A stretch of DNA of 64,000 bases from Actimicrobium sp. CCC2.4 (GTDB lineage Bacteria; Pseudomonadota; Gammaproteobacteria; Burkholderiales; Burkholderiaceae_D), in NCBI RefSeq assembly GCF_034347385.1, contig NZ_CP133777.1, positions 1,736,001 through 1,800,000 of the forward strand, in the 5' to 3' direction. Shown piece by piece: positions 9,977-20,185 of this stretch. Numbering within the stretch: the first letter of the stretch is position 1; each line of letters starts with the position of its first letter. Both the position numbers and the translations under genes were made by a program. Below the pieces are notes generated by a model that did not search any database, was not told where the DNA came from, and was given only the letters and a program-made list of their open reading frames with translations.

Positions 9977-10000
9977 TTGCCTATTTTTACCAGGCACACT

Positions 10001-11071
10001 ATGAAAATTGCAATCCTGCCGGGCGATGGTATCGGCCCGGAAATCGTCGCAGAAGCCGTGCGCGTCCTCAATGTGCTGGGCGAACAGTTCGAGATGGAAA
10101 CGGCACCGGTCGGCGGCGCTGGTTATGAAGCGCACGGTCATCCGTTGCCGGATGCAACGTTGCAGCTGGCCAAGGACGCCGATGCGATCCTGTTCGGCGC
10201 GGTCGGCGACTGGAAATACGACAAGCTGGAACGCGCACTGCGTCCCGAGCAGGCCATCCTTGGTCTGCGCAAGACCTTGGGCCTGTTCGCCAATTTCCGT
10301 CCGGCGATCCTGTATCCGGAACTTGCAGGCGCCTCGACGTTGAAGCCGGAAGTGGTATCCGGGTTGGATATCCTGATCATTCGTGAACTCACCGGTGACA
10401 TCTATTTCGGCCATCCGCGCGGTGTAAGGACGGCTCCTGACGGCGCATTCAAGGGCGAGCGTGAAGGTTTTGACACGATGCGCTACGCCGAGACCGAGAT
10501 CCGCCGGATCGCCCACGTGGCGTTCCAGGCTGCACTCAAACGCGACAAGCGCCTGACCAGTGTTGACAAGGCCAACGTGCTCGAAACCGGCCAGTTCTGG
10601 CGCGATATCGTCACCGACGTGCATCGTGAATACCCTGCCGTTGCACTCGATCACATGTATGTCGATAACGCAGCGATGCAACTGGTACGTGCCCCGAAAA
10701 AATTCGATGTGCTAGTCACCGGCAACATGTTTGGCGACATCCTGTCCGATGCAGCAGCAATGCTGACCGGATCGATCGGCATGCTGCCCTCGGCATCGCT
10801 GGATGCGAATAACAAAGGCTTGTACGAGCCATCCCACGGTTCGGCACCGGATATCGCCGGCAAGGGGATCGCCAATCCGCTGGCTACTATCCTGTCGGCG
10901 GCAATGATGCTGCGCTTCTCGTTGAATATGCCGGCGCAGGCGGACCGGATCGACGCGGCAGTGAAATCGGTGCTGGCGCAAGGGTTGCGTACTGCCGACA
11001 TTCACGAGGCAGGCACTACGCTGGTGGGTACACAGGCGATGGGCGATGCAGTGGTCAAAGCACTTAATTGA
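10001..11071 (+). CDS. leuB: 3-isopropylmalate dehydrogenase
   Basis: 356 residues from the ATG at 10001 ([15 protein letters not shown]); an upstream in-frame ATG at 9956 would add a tail foreign to the family. LeuB oxidatively decarboxylates 3-isopropylmalate with NAD. The signature near the C-terminal third, [18 protein letters not shown], and the substrate-binding arginines in [13 protein letters not shown] and [10 protein letters not shown] are present. It ends the leu cluster and is followed after 50 bp by asd. Confidence 0.97.
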   Translation: MKIAILPGDGIGPEIVAEAVRVLNVLGEQFEMETAPVGGAGYEAHGHPLPDATLQLAKDADAILFGAVGDWKYDKLERALRPEQAILGLRKTLGLFANFRPAILYPELAGASTLKPEVVSGLDILIIRELTGDIYFGHPRGVRTAPDGAFKGEREGFDTMRYAETEIRRIAHVAFQAALKRDKRLTSVDKANVLETGQFWRDIVTDVHREYPAVALDHMYVDNAAMQLVRAPKKFDVLVTGNMFGDILSDAAAMLTGSIGMLPSASLDANNKGLYEPSHGSAPDIAGKGIANPLATILSAAMMLRFSLNMPAQADRIDAAVKSVLAQGLRTADIHEAGTTLVGTQAMGDAVVKALN

Positions 11072-11121
11072 TATCGGTCAAATACGGCGGGCATGTTCCG
11101 CCTTACGTTTAGGAAATGACA

Positions 11122-12258
11122 ATGAAACTTGTAGGCTTGGTAGGTTGGCGCGGGATGGTTGGTTCGGTACTTTTGCAACGCATGCAGGAGGAAGACGATT
11201 TCGCACATATCGAACCGGTATTTTTTTCGACCTCGAATGCGGGCGGCAAAGCGCCGGCATTGGCACGCAACGAAACAACGCTGAAAGACGCCAGTGACAT
11301 CGATGCCCTGAAAAAATGCGACATCATCCTGACGTGCCAGGGTGGCGATTACACCAGCGAAATTTTTCCGAAGCTGCGTGCTGCCGGCTGGAACGGGTAT
11401 TGGATTGATGCGGCTTCGACACTGCGCATGCAAAACGACGCGATCATTGTGCTTGATCCGGTCAACCTCGATGTGATCAAGGCCGGACTGCAGCATGGCA
11501 TCAAGAATTATGTCGGAGGCAATTGCACGGTGTCCTGCATGTTGATGGGCCTTGGCGGCTTGTTCCGGCATGACCTGATTGACTGGGTGAGTTCGATGAC
11601 GTATCAGGCAGCATCCGGTGGCGGTGCGCAGCATATGCGTGAGCTGTTGACCCAGTTTGGCGCAATCAATGCCGAAGTCAGGTCATTGCTCGACAATCCG
11701 GCAGCGGCGATCCTCGAAATTGATCGTAAGGTACTGGCGAAGCAGCATGCAATGACTGCCGACGAAACAAAGCATTTTGGTGTTCCGCTGGCAGGTAACC
11801 TGATTCCCTGGATCGACAAGGATCTTGGTAATGGCGTGTCGAAGGAAGAGTGGAAGTCTGCTGCCGAGACCAACAAGATACTCGGTCGTGGCATTGCGTT
11901 CGGTGCTGCTGCGCAACCGGTGATTCCAATGGACGGTTTGTGTGTCCGGGTTGGTGCCATGCGTTGCCATTCACAGGCACTAACGATCAAGCTTAAGAAG
12001 AATGTTCCGCTGGATGAGATCAGTGAGCTGATCGCCAGCAATAATCAGTGGGTCAAAGTGGTGCCGAATACGCGCGAAGCATCGATGGCTGATCTGACGC
12101 CGGCAGCCGTCACGGGTAGTCTGACGATTCCCGTCGGACGGTTGCGCAAGATGGAGATGGGCCCGGAATACCTATCTGCATTTACGGTCGGAGATCAATT
12201 GTTGTGGGGGGCTGCGGAACCATTGCGTCGGATGTTGCGGATTGTTCTGGAGCATTGA
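11122..12258 (+). CDS. asd: Aspartate-semialdehyde dehydrogenase
   Basis: 378 residues from the ATG at 11122, chosen because AGGA at 11111-11114 is correctly spaced for it; an ATG at 11116 lies too close. Asd reduces aspartyl phosphate to aspartate semialdehyde, precursor of lysine, diaminopimelate, threonine and methionine. The N-terminal NADP loop [13 protein letters not shown] and the catalytic Cys135 in GGNCTVSC match the E. coli-type Asd. The order leuB-asd-fimV-truA is shared with many beta- and gammaproteobacteria. Confidence 0.96.
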   Translation: MKLVGLVGWRGMVGSVLLQRMQEEDDFAHIEPVFFSTSNAGGKAPALARNETTLKDASDIDALKKCDIILTCQGGDYTSEIFPKLRAAGWNGYWIDAASTLRMQNDAIIVLDPVNLDVIKAGLQHGIKNYVGGNCTVSCMLMGLGGLFRHDLIDWVSSMTYQAASGGGAQHMRELLTQFGAINAEVRSLLDNPAAAILEIDRKVLAKQHAMTADETKHFGVPLAGNLIPWIDKDLGNGVSKEEWKSAAETNKILGRGIAFGAAAQPVIPMDGLCVRVGAMRCHSQALTIKLKKNVPLDEISELIASNNQWVKVVPNTREASMADLTPAAVTGSLTIPVGRLRKMEMGPEYLSAFTVGDQLLWGAAEPLRRMLRIVLEH

Positions 12259-12345
12259 CCGGGATTTTCCCTGGCTGCGTGTTGTTTGGCTGCCCAAACG
12301 TTTTAGGGCGGCGGATGTTTGCTTTTGCAGATGACATGGTTGCGC

Positions 12346-12374
12346 TTGCGTGACCCTAGTCGTGATGCTATGTT
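12346..12374 (+). promoter_or_regulatory. Candidate sigma-70 promoter for fimV
   Basis: TTGCGT (12346-12351), 17-bp spacer, TATGTT (12369-12374), located 75 bp before the chosen fimV start. Both hexamers match the consensus in four of six positions. Confidence 0.4.
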
Positions 12375-12449
12375 AAAAGTTGCTCAAGAAAAATGATAAT
12401 GAATGACAGTTGGTGTACAGCATCGACTGCGCCAAGGGAACGCCAACCT

Positions 12450-15287
12450 ATGTTAGCCAAAATGCCTTCACCGCACGCCCGTAACTGCGACACATCCTCG
12501 TCCTCCTCTCATCTGGCCACGTATGCCCTCAAGACACTTTGTGCGGCAGTCCTGGCGACAACGCTTTTATCAGGCGCTAATGCGGCCGGGTTGGGGCGTC
12601 TGACAGTACTGTCAGCGCTAGGTCAGCCACTGAGTGCTGAGATCGAACTGACCTCGGTCAACAAGGAAGAGGCCGGTACGCTGGTCGCAAAACTGGCAAG
12701 CGCCGAGGCATTCCGGCAAGCCGGCATCGAGCTCAATCCTGCTGTTCTGGCGATGCGGTTCGCCGTCGAGCAAAGCGGTGGGCGTCAGTTCATTCGGGTG
12801 ACGTCGGCGCAGTCGATCAACGAGCCGTACGTGGATCTGCTGCTTGAGCTCGAAGGTGCCAATGGACGTCTGGTGCGCGAGTACACGTTCCTGCTCGATC
12901 CGGCCAATCTGCGCAGTGCGCAAGTCAATGCGGCAAGTTCGGTGCAGGGCCGGGTGCCATCCTCCGTGCCAGTGGCACCAACTTCCGCGCCGGCAGCGAC
13001 AAGCACGGTTGGTGCTGGTGCTGGTGCTGGTGCTGGCGCCTCACCGGCTCCAGGCAGATCCCGGCCTGCGGCCGCTCCGGCAGCACCGAAAACGACTTAC
13101 CAGATCAAACGCGGCGACTCGCTTACGCAGATTGCCCTCCAGACACGTCCAGCGGGCGTGTCACTCGACCAGATGCTCGTTGCGCTGTATCGCGCTAACC
13201 CGGCAGCTTTTGCCGGCGAGAACATGAACCGGATGCGGACAGGCGAGATACTGACCATCCCGACAGCCGATGCCTCGCGCGGGACCGACGTGGAGGACGC
13301 GCGGGGTGTCGTGGTTGCGCAAACGCAGGATTTTAATAGTTACCGTAGCAAGCTTGCGGGTCAGGTGGCGACATCGGTACCCCAAAGGGAGTCCGAAGCA
13401 AAGCAAAGCGCCGCAGGCAAAATCTCCTCGAAGGTCGAAGAAGCCAACAATGCGGCTGCCGAATCCAGGGACAAGCTGAAATTGTCGAAGGCCGGTGTGG
13501 CTGGCGTAGTGTTGCCAAAAAATGCCAGTGTCGGTAACCCTGAAGACAGCATCGCCAAAGACAAAGCGCTGGTCGAAGCGAACAGTCGGGTGCGTGACCT
13601 TGAAAAAAATGTCGCGGATCTGCAAAAGCTGCTGGAGTTGAAGAACAAAGATTTGGCCGAGCAGCAAAAAAAGGCGGATCTCGCTGCGAAGCCCGTGCTG
13701 CAAACAGTGCCACCAGCGGAGGTCGTGCCTGTGACACCAACAGGCGTCACACCTGTCGCTGTGCCACCACCGACGATCGTGGAAGAGAAGAAAATCGAGT
13801 CGCCGATCAGCGTAACGCCGCCTATCGTCGCAGCTCCGGTGGAAGAAGCTGTTGCGAAGCCGGCCACGCCCGTTCCTCCGGTTATCGTTCCTGCCGTTTT
13901 GGAGGCCAGTCTGATTGATCGCCTCGTCAGCAATACCTATCTGCTGCCGGGACTGGGCCTGCTGTTGGTCGCGCTGGGGGGATTCGGCATACTCAGCTCG
14001 CGTAGAAAGAAAAAGAACCAGCAATTTGAAAACAGCCTGCTGACGGATTCGAACCTGAAAACAAACTCTATGTTCGGCTCGACCGGTGGTGCGAGCGTCG
14101 ACACGAACAACAGTGTTTTCAATTCGAACTTTGCGCCTACATTCAGCCAACTCGACGCGAACGAGGTAGATCCTGTCGCGGAAGCCGATGTGTATATCGC
14201 TTACGGAAGGGATGCGCAGGCGGAAGAAATTCTGAAAGAAGCTTTGCGCAACCAGCCTGAGCGCGATGCGGTACGACTCAAGCTGCTGGAAATTTATTCG
14301 AACCGCAAGGACGTTGCCGCTTTCGAGTTGATGGCTACCGAGCTGTTCGGGAGAACCAAGGGGGAAGGTGAGGACTGGGCGCAGGCCGCTTCGCTGGGTA
14401 TTGCGCTGGATCCGAACAATCCGATGTATGCGGGGGGCAAGGCTCCCGAAGCATCCTCGACATTGCTGGCGGCTGATCTTGGTGCGCCGACGCGGCCTAT
14501 GGAAGATCTGGACCTCGAGGCCTTGCTGGCAGCAACGCAGACCAACATGACGGATCCGTTCGGTAGTGAGGCACCGGAGCCGGTTGCGGTGCCTGAGGAC
14601 TCTGTTCCTCCGGCGCGGGCAACCGAGACCCCACCTGTGGTTGATGACGGGCTCGATTTTGACCTCGCTGGTTTCGACCTTTCTCCCCTTGGATCTGAAG
14701 GCATGTCTGCTGACTCGTCCAAAGCTGTAATTGACGAGCCCGCCGCCAAAGTGGCGGATAAACAGTCGGACAAGTACGACGAGCTCTCGATGGATTTTGA
14801 TGTGCCTGAGCTGGCGTCAAACGAGCGCATGTCGATTGATTCGGGGACGACCGATGTGATTGATTTTCCCGATGCAGATGTCGACGTTCCGGGAACGCCC
14901 GATCCGGCATTGACCGGAGTGGTATCTCCTGCATCAGAGATGCTTGGCGATGCACCCTTTAAGGAAGACCGTCGGCTGTCAGCGGACGCGCCTGATCCGC
15001 TCGATTTCGATTTGTCGGGCATCAGTCTCGATCTTGATCCGGACAAGTCAATGGAGGCTTTAAGCGGATCCGCGGCTCTACCAGGCAATGACGCTTCCGT
15101 CTCTGTTGCGGGGTCCGAAGATAACCTGCTGAACGAACCCGAGATGGCAACCAAGCTCGACCTCGCAATTGCCTATGAAGAAATTGGCGACAAGGAAGGT
15201 GCCCGCGAGTTGCTGGACGAAGTCATCAGCGGCGGTTCCAACGAGCAGGTCCGCCAGGCGACAGCGATGCGCGCCAAGCTCGGCTGA
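12450..15287 (+). CDS. fimV: FimV/HubP-family polar peptidoglycan-binding protein
   Basis: About 945 residues. The ATG at 12450 has AAGGGAA at a good distance; the frame is open to an ATG at 12393. A signal-peptide-like hydrophobic stretch ends at GANAAGLG, followed by the FimV N-terminal domain (LGRLTVLSALGQPLSAEIEL), a low-complexity linker, a LysM domain (about residues 216-272, YQIKRGDSL), a coiled coil, one membrane helix (about 495-518, LPGLGLLLVALGGFGILSS) followed by basic residues, and an acidic cytoplasmic part ending in the conserved FimV C-terminal TPR-like domain (KLDLAIAYEEIGDKEGARELL). FimV organises the cell pole and is needed for type IV pilus-driven twitching, so it is functionally tied to the pilus genes at the window start. 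Confidence 0.93.
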   Translation: MLAKMPSPHARNCDTSSSSSHLATYALKTLCAAVLATTLLSGANAAGLGRLTVLSALGQPLSAEIELTSVNKEEAGTLVAKLASAEAFRQAGIELNPAVLAMRFAVEQSGGRQFIRVTSAQSINEPYVDLLLELEGANGRLVREYTFLLDPANLRSAQVNAASSVQGRVPSSVPVAPTSAPAATSTVGAGAGAGAGASPAPGRSRPAAAPAAPKTTYQIKRGDSLTQIALQTRPAGVSLDQMLVALYRANPAAFAGENMNRMRTGEILTIPTADASRGTDVEDARGVVVAQTQDFNSYRSKLAGQVATSVPQRESEAKQSAAGKISSKVEEANNAAAESRDKLKLSKAGVAGVVLPKNASVGNPEDSIAKDKALVEANSRVRDLEKNVADLQKLLELKNKDLAEQQKKADLAAKPVLQTVPPAEVVPVTPTGVTPVAVPPPTIVEEKKIESPISVTPPIVAAPVEEAVAKPATPVPPVIVPAVLEASLIDRLVSNTYLLPGLGLLLVALGGFGILSSRRKKKNQQFENSLLTDSNLKTNSMFGSTGGASVDTNNSVFNSNFAPTFSQLDANEVDPVAEADVYIAYGRDAQAEEILKEALRNQPERDAVRLKLLEIYSNRKDVAAFELMATELFGRTKGEGEDWAQAASLGIALDPNNPMYAGGKAPEASSTLLAADLGAPTRPMEDLDLEALLAATQTNMTDPFGSEAPEPVAVPEDSVPPARATETPPVVDDGLDFDLAGFDLSPLGSEGMSADSSKAVIDEPAAKVADKQSDKYDELSMDFDVPELASNERMSIDSGTTDVIDFPDADVDVPGTPDPALTGVVSPASEMLGDAPFKEDRRLSADAPDPLDFDLSGISLDLDPDKSMEALSGSAALPGNDASVSVAGSEDNLLNEPEMATKLDLAIAYEEIGDKEGARELLDEVISGGSNEQVRQATAMRAKLG
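13011..13040 (+). repeat. GGTGCT hexanucleotide tandem repeat inside fimV
   Basis: Four perfect GGTGCT copies (13011-13034) followed by a degenerate GGCGCC copy. In frame it codes an alternating Gly-Ala run in the periplasmic linker before LysM. Slippage here would change linker length by two residues per unit without a frameshift. Confidence 0.85.
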
Positions 15288-15304
15288 CGCAACGCGCTAT
15301 GCTG

Positions 15305-15344
15305 ACGGGCGCAACGCATCGCGTTTGCGCCCGTTTGTTTTTTA
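15305..15344 (+). terminator. Rho-independent terminator after fimV
   Basis: ACGGGCGCAA (15305-15314) pairs perfectly with TTGCGCCCGT (15325-15334), 10-bp stem and 10-nt loop, followed by a T-rich tail. It separates fimV from truA. Confidence 0.88.
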
Positions 15345-15390
15345 ACTGACAGGTTTTGCCGCCAAGGCGGTGTGCGGGCATGAAGCGGAC

Positions 15391-16176
15391 ATGAATTTGA
15401 AACGACTGGTTCTCGGGGTACAGTACGACGGCACGCCATGGCATGGCTGGCAAACCCAGTTGAGCGGTAACACCGTGCAAGACCGCCTGCAACAGGCATT
15501 GTTCAAGTTCACGCAATCCGATATCACGACGCATTGCGCCGGACGTACTGATACCGGCGTCCATGCGATCGAGCAAGTGGTGCATTTCGATACGCCGCTG
15601 GATAGGCCGATATCGTCCTGGGTGCGGGGTCTCAATACCCATTTGCCGCCATCGATTGCGGTGCGTTGGGCCACCGTCGCCAGGCTGGATCCGCAACACG
15701 AATTCCATGCCCGCTTCAGTGCACGATCGCGCACCTACCACTACCTGCTGTACAACAACCCGATCCGGTCGCCACTGTGGAACGACAAGGCCGGCTGGGT
15801 ATTTCGACCACTTGATCTCGACCGGATGCGCGAGGCTGCGCAGTCACTGATCGGGACGCACGACTTTACGGCCTTCCGTTCAGCGGATTGCCAGGCGAAA
15901 TCACCCGTAAAAATGATGCACGAAGTTGCCCTGACGCGGCGCGACGATCTGATTGTCATCAAGCTGCATGCGAATGCGTTTTTGCATCACATGGTGCGCA
16001 ATCTGGTGGGTTCTCTGATCTATGTCGGCACGGGACGCCAGCCGGTGGATTGGCTGTCGGAATTGATCCTGCAAAAGGACCGCCATCTTGCGGCACCGAC
16101 TTTCAGCCCGCATGGCTTGTACCTGGCTAAAATCGATTACGATCCGAAGTGGGAATTGCCACAGACACCCGCTTAG
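15391..16176 (+). CDS. truA: tRNA pseudouridine(38-40) synthase
   Basis: 261 residues from the ATG at 15391 (MNLKRLVLGVQYDGT). TruA isomerises uridines 38-40 of the tRNA anticodon arm. The catalytic aspartate is Asp54 in CAGRTDTGVHA, and the LGVQYDGTPWHGWQ and MVRNLVGSLIYVG motifs are conserved. It lies between fimV and trpF, an order shared with many betaproteobacteria. Confidence 0.96.
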   Translation: MNLKRLVLGVQYDGTPWHGWQTQLSGNTVQDRLQQALFKFTQSDITTHCAGRTDTGVHAIEQVVHFDTPLDRPISSWVRGLNTHLPPSIAVRWATVARLDPQHEFHARFSARSRTYHYLLYNNPIRSPLWNDKAGWVFRPLDLDRMREAAQSLIGTHDFTAFRSADCQAKSPVKMMHEVALTRRDDLIVIKLHANAFLHHMVRNLVGSLIYVGTGRQPVDWLSELILQKDRHLAAPTFSPHGLYLAKIDYDPKWELPQTPA

Positions 16177-16262
16177 GCATTCGCGCACTATTGACCCGAC
16201 CGACCCGTCGGTGTTGCGCCGGCTACTCTGCCGCGGGTCATTTTGAAAAGAAACCGCTCTCA

Positions 16263-16931
16263 ATGAATCACCGTACCCGAATCAAAATTTGCGGCTTGAC
16301 CCGCGACGACGATGTGACTGCCGCGATTGCCGCCGGTGCCGATGCGATTGGCCTCGTGTTCTATCCGCCCAGCCCCCGTCACGTCACTGCAGCGCAGGCC
16401 GCGATGCTGTTGCGTCATGTGCCTCCGTTTATTACCACGGTTGGCCTGTTCGTCAATGCGACCGTCGCAGAGGTTCAGCAAGTGCTGCGGGTAACGCCGC
16501 TGTCGCTGCTGCAATTTCACGGTGACGAGACCCCCGGGCAGTGCGCCGAGATCGCCGCTGCCGTCAATCGCCCTTACCTCCGGGCACTCCGGGTCGGCGC
16601 GCAAACAATTGCCGAAGATTTGCTAGAATGCGAGCAGTCCTATCGAGCCACCGGTGCGCTGTATTCCGGCTTGTTGCTCGATACCCTGGCAGATGCTTAT
16701 GGTGGTACTGGAAAGGTTTTCGATTGGTCTCTCATCCCAGAAGAGCTCGCACCTCGGGTCGTTTTAAGTGGTGGCTTGAGCGCGCACAACGCCACTGATG
16801 CGGTCGTTCGCGTCCGTCCCTTTGCAGTCGATGTCAGCAGTGGCGTCGAAGTCGCCAAGGGCATCAAGGACGCCGCCGCAATCCACCGCTTTATCGCCGC
16901 CGTGCGACTCGCCGACACCATGCCGGCCTGA
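16263..16931 (+). CDS. trpF: Phosphoribosylanthranilate isomerase
   Basis: 222 residues from the ATG at 16263; the frame is open upstream into truA but the family N-terminus RTKIKICGLT corresponds to [14 protein letters not shown] here. Cys10 in KICGLT is the expected general base. TrpF converts phosphoribosylanthranilate to its ribulose form in tryptophan synthesis. The ends KVFDWSLIP and LSGGLSAHN supply phosphate-binding loops of the TIM barrel. trpB and trpA follow. Confidence 0.95.
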   Translation: MNHRTRIKICGLTRDDDVTAAIAAGADAIGLVFYPPSPRHVTAAQAAMLLRHVPPFITTVGLFVNATVAEVQQVLRVTPLSLLQFHGDETPGQCAEIAAAVNRPYLRALRVGAQTIAEDLLECEQSYRATGALYSGLLLDTLADAYGGTGKVFDWSLIPEELAPRVVLSGGLSAHNATDAVVRVRPFAVDVSSGVEVAKGIKDAAAIHRFIAAVRLADTMPA

Positions 16932-16969
16932 GCACGACGCACCAGACAACGCCTTACCCGGGAATACCC

Positions 16970-18289
16970 ATGACACTCACTACACTTGCCGCACAACAAG
17001 CCGCCCATCCGGCCGAAGCCTACAACCTGCCGGATGTCCGGGGCCACTTCGGCCCGTACGGTGGCAGCTTCGTCTCCGAAACACTGACCCATGCACTCGA
17101 TGAGCTGAAAGCGGCCTATGCGCGCTACAGCAACGATCCTGAATTCCTGGCTGAATTCGAAGACGACCTGAACCATTTTGTCGGGCGTCCAAGCCCGATC
17201 TATCACGCCAAGCGCTGGTCCGAAAAAATGGGCGGCGCGCAGATTTATTTCAAGCGCGAAGACCTCAACCATACCGGCGCACACAAGATCAACAACGTGA
17301 TCGGCCAGGCGCTGCTCGCAAAACGCATGGGCAAGCCGCGCATCATCGCCGAGACCGGTGCCGGTCAGCACGGCGTCGCCACCGCGACGATCTGCGCCCG
17401 CTTCGGCCTTGAATGCATCGTCTACATGGGTAGCGAGGACATCAAGCGCCAAGCCCAGAATGTGTACCGGATGAAGTTGCTGGGTGCCACCGTGGTGCCG
17501 GTCGAGTCCGGTTCGAAAACCCTGAAAGACGCACTCAACGAAGCGATGCGCGACTGGGTCACCAACATCGAAAACACCTTCTACATCATCGGCACCGTCG
17601 CCGGTCCGCATCCGTATCCGATGATGGTGCGTGATTTTCAATCGGTGATCGGTAACGAATGCCTTGAACAGATGCCGGTGATGACCGGTCGCCAACCGGA
17701 CTACGTGATGGCCTGCGTGGGTGGCGGATCCAACGCGATGGGTATTTTTTATCCATACATCGATCACCACGACGTCCAGTTGATCGGTGTCGAGGCGGCC
17801 GGCGAAGGCATGGAGAGCGGCAAGCATTCGGCGTCGCTGCAACTGGGTACGCCGGGTGTCTTGCATGGTAATCGGACGTATTTGCTGCAGGATGAAAACG
17901 GCCAGGTCACGGAAACCCATTCGGTCTCGGCCGGTCTCGACTATCCGGGCGTCGGTCCCGAGCACGCGTGGTTGAAAGACATCGGCCGCGCGCAATATGT
18001 CGGTATCACCGATGACGAAGCACTGCAGGCATTCCATGACTGCTGCCTGATCGAGGGCATCATTCCGGCACTCGAATCAGCTCATGCGCTGGCGTATGCA
18101 GCGAAGCTGGCAGCCACCCTGCCCAAAGACAAGACCATCCTGGTCAACCTGTCCGGGCGTGGCGACAAGGACATGCATACCGTGGCCGAACGCATGGGCA
18201 TGAACTTCTACTGCCGTGAATCCTGCGCTGTCGGCGCCGCTGCGGTCGAGGCCGCCAACGCGGTCAAAGTCATCACTCTGCATAAGTAA
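16970..18289 (+). CDS. trpB: Tryptophan synthase beta chain
   Basis: 439 residues. TrpB joins indole and serine to make tryptophan. PLP lysine is Lys106 in HTGAHKINN; the phosphate-cradling loop [10 protein letters not shown] is intact. The body ends near [14 protein letters not shown], the usual end of TrpB, and here a further tail of about 29 residues follows, so the protein is longer than typical enterobacterial TrpB (397 residues). It is placed 38 bp after trpF and 68 bp before trpA. Confidence 0.97.
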   Translation: MTLTTLAAQQAAHPAEAYNLPDVRGHFGPYGGSFVSETLTHALDELKAAYARYSNDPEFLAEFEDDLNHFVGRPSPIYHAKRWSEKMGGAQIYFKREDLNHTGAHKINNVIGQALLAKRMGKPRIIAETGAGQHGVATATICARFGLECIVYMGSEDIKRQAQNVYRMKLLGATVVPVESGSKTLKDALNEAMRDWVTNIENTFYIIGTVAGPHPYPMMVRDFQSVIGNECLEQMPVMTGRQPDYVMACVGGGSNAMGIFYPYIDHHDVQLIGVEAAGEGMESGKHSASLQLGTPGVLHGNRTYLLQDENGQVTETHSVSAGLDYPGVGPEHAWLKDIGRAQYVGITDDEALQAFHDCCLIEGIIPALESAHALAYAAKLAATLPKDKTILVNLSGRGDKDMHTVAERMGMNFYCRESCAVGAAAVEAANAVKVITLHK

Positions 18290-18357
18290 GACGCAGCCGG
18301 CATGCGCCTGGCCGTTGGCCGGGCGCAGCCTTCGAATACCATTACTCCGTAAAGACC

Positions 18358-19161
18358 ATGTCCAGAATCCAAGCAACGATGGCAGCGCTTGCCGCCAGCC
18401 ACAAAACCGGATTGATTCCATTCATTACCGCCGGCGATCCGTCGCCACAACTGACCGTGCCGCTGATGCATGCGATGGTCGCGGGTGGTGCCAATATCCT
18501 CGAACTCGGCGTGCCGTTTTCCGATCCGATGGCCGAAGGTCCGGTCATCCAGCGTGCCTGCGAACGGGCGCTCAAGTATGGCGTCGGTCTGCGTGATGTC
18601 CTCGAATTCGTTCGCGAGTTCCGCGAAACCGACGCGACGACGCCGGTTGTACTGATGGGCTATGCCAATCCGATTGAGCGCATGGGCCAGCAGGTCTTCA
18701 TCGCTGCGGCTGCGGCGGCCGGTGTCGATGGCACCATCGTGGTCGACTACCCGCCCGAGGAATGCGAGGAGTTCGCTGCCGGCATGCAGGCGGAAGGCCT
18801 TGATTCGATCTTCCTGCTGGCGCCGACCTCGACGGAGGCACGTATCCATCAGGTCGCCGCTGCCGGACGCGGGTTTTGCTATTACGTTTCGCTCAAAGGC
18901 GTCACCGGTGCCGGCAACATCGACATTGCCGACGTGTCCGAACGCATTGCCGCGATCCGCCAGCATGTCAAATTGCCGATTGCAGTCGGCTTCGGTATTC
19001 GTGACGGCGCGACTGCCCGGGCCATCGCCAGTGTCGCCGATGCGGTCGTAATCGGTAGTCGCATCATTCAGGAGTTAGAGACCACGCCGCACGAAAAGGC
19101 CGTCGAGACGGCGCACAACTTTGTTGCCGGTATCCGGGCGGCACTGGATGCACCGGCCTGA
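18358..19161 (+). CDS. trpA: Tryptophan synthase alpha chain
   Basis: 267 residues, normal length. TrpA cleaves indole-3-glycerol phosphate and channels indole to TrpB. The signature [18 protein letters not shown] holds the catalytic Glu and Asp positions, with Glu in the usual ADGP position (AEGP). The phosphate loop VGFGIRDG is present. The last gene of the trpFBA set; accD follows after 75 bp. Confidence 0.97.
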   Translation: MSRIQATMAALAASHKTGLIPFITAGDPSPQLTVPLMHAMVAGGANILELGVPFSDPMAEGPVIQRACERALKYGVGLRDVLEFVREFRETDATTPVVLMGYANPIERMGQQVFIAAAAAAGVDGTIVVDYPPEECEEFAAGMQAEGLDSIFLLAPTSTEARIHQVAAAGRGFCYYVSLKGVTGAGNIDIADVSERIAAIRQHVKLPIAVGFGIRDGATARAIASVADAVVIGSRIIQELETTPHEKAVETAHNFVAGIRAALDAPA

Positions 19162-19236
19162 TCCGGCAGCATCGTTTTGGTTGGCGCGCACGGGCAGAAG
19201 GTACAATCGCCCAAGTAAAAAATTAAGAGGAATACC

Positions 19237-20109
19237 ATGAGCTGGCTTGAGAAACTGCTACCCCCGCGCATACAGCGCTCCGAATCAGCCACCCGCAAAT
19301 CGGTGCCTGAAGGTTTGTGGGTCAAATGTCCCTCCTGCGAAGCGGTGCTGTACCGCACCGATCTCGAGTCGAACATCCGGGTTTGTCCGAAGTGTAATCA
19401 TCACATGCGCATCCGTGCGCGCGAGCGGCTTGATTCTTTGCTTGACGCCGGTGGCCGCTATGAAATCGGCCAGGAAACCCTGCCGGTCGATACGCTCAAG
19501 TTCAAGGACAGCAAAAAATATCCGGATCGCCTGAAAGCCGCGATGGAAGCCACCGGCGAAACCGATGCGCTCATCGTCCTGGGTGGCACCATCATGTCGC
19601 TGCCGGTCGTGGTGGCCTGTTTCGAATTCGAATTCATGGGCGGCTCGATGGGCTCGGTGGTTGGCGAGCGCTTTGTACGCGGGGCCCAAAACGCACTCGA
19701 GCAAATGGTGCCGTTCATCTGCATCACCGCCACCGGTGGCGCACGGATGCAGGAAGGCTTGCTGTCGCTGATGCAGATGGCCAAGACCACATCGATGCTC
19801 ACCAAGCTGTCCGAAAAAAAGCTGCCATTCATCTCGGTACTGACCGATCCGACCATGGGCGGTGTCTCGGCCTCGTTCGCGTTCATGGGCGATGTCGTCA
19901 TTGCCGAACCGAAAGCACTGATCGGATTTGCCGGTCCGCGCGTGATCGAAAACACAGTCCGCGAAAAACTGCCCGAAGGTTTCCAGCGTGCCGAATTCCT
20001 GGTCACCAAGGGCGCAGTCGACATGATTGTTGATCGCCGCAAGATGCGTGAAGAAATCGCCCGCTTGCTGGCGCTGTTGCAAAACCAGGCTGCCGACGTC
20101 ATTGCCTGA
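19237..20109 (+). CDS. accD: Acetyl-CoA carboxylase carboxyltransferase beta subunit
   Basis: 290 residues. The N-terminal zinc ribbon has Cys31, Cys34, Cys50 and Cys53 ([18 protein letters not shown]). The carboxyltransferase body shows [11 protein letters not shown] and [12 protein letters not shown]. With AccA it transfers CO2 from carboxybiotin to acetyl-CoA, giving malonyl-CoA for fatty acid synthesis. AGAGG precedes the ATG. A TACAAT -10-like box at 19202-19207 suggests an own promoter, although no good -35 is seen. A terminator follows the gene. Confidence 0.97.
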   Translation: MSWLEKLLPPRIQRSESATRKSVPEGLWVKCPSCEAVLYRTDLESNIRVCPKCNHHMRIRARERLDSLLDAGGRYEIGQETLPVDTLKFKDSKKYPDRLKAAMEATGETDALIVLGGTIMSLPVVVACFEFEFMGGSMGSVVGERFVRGAQNALEQMVPFICITATGGARMQEGLLSLMQMAKTTSMLTKLSEKKLPFISVLTDPTMGGVSASFAFMGDVVIAEPKALIGFAGPRVIENTVREKLPEGFQRAEFLVTKGAVDMIVDRRKMREEIARLLALLQNQAADVIA

Positions 20110-20126
20110 GTCCGGCGCGCTACCCG

Positions 20127-20160
20127 AAAGCCCGTGCGATCCGTTCGGGCTTTTTATTTT
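20127..20160 (+). terminator. Rho-independent terminator after accD
   Basis: AAAGCCCG (20127-20134) pairs with CGGGCTTT (20146-20153), 11-nt loop, followed by a T-rich tail. It would end the trpFBA-accD transcript before folC. Confidence 0.85.
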
Positions 20161-20185
20161 TCCGAGCTAACCCATCTTGAGTCTC

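Noticed and set aside
16697-18037. 446-codon minus-strand open frame over trpF and trpB
   Set aside because: Covers the antisense strand of two certain genes, no start signal, no family resemblance.
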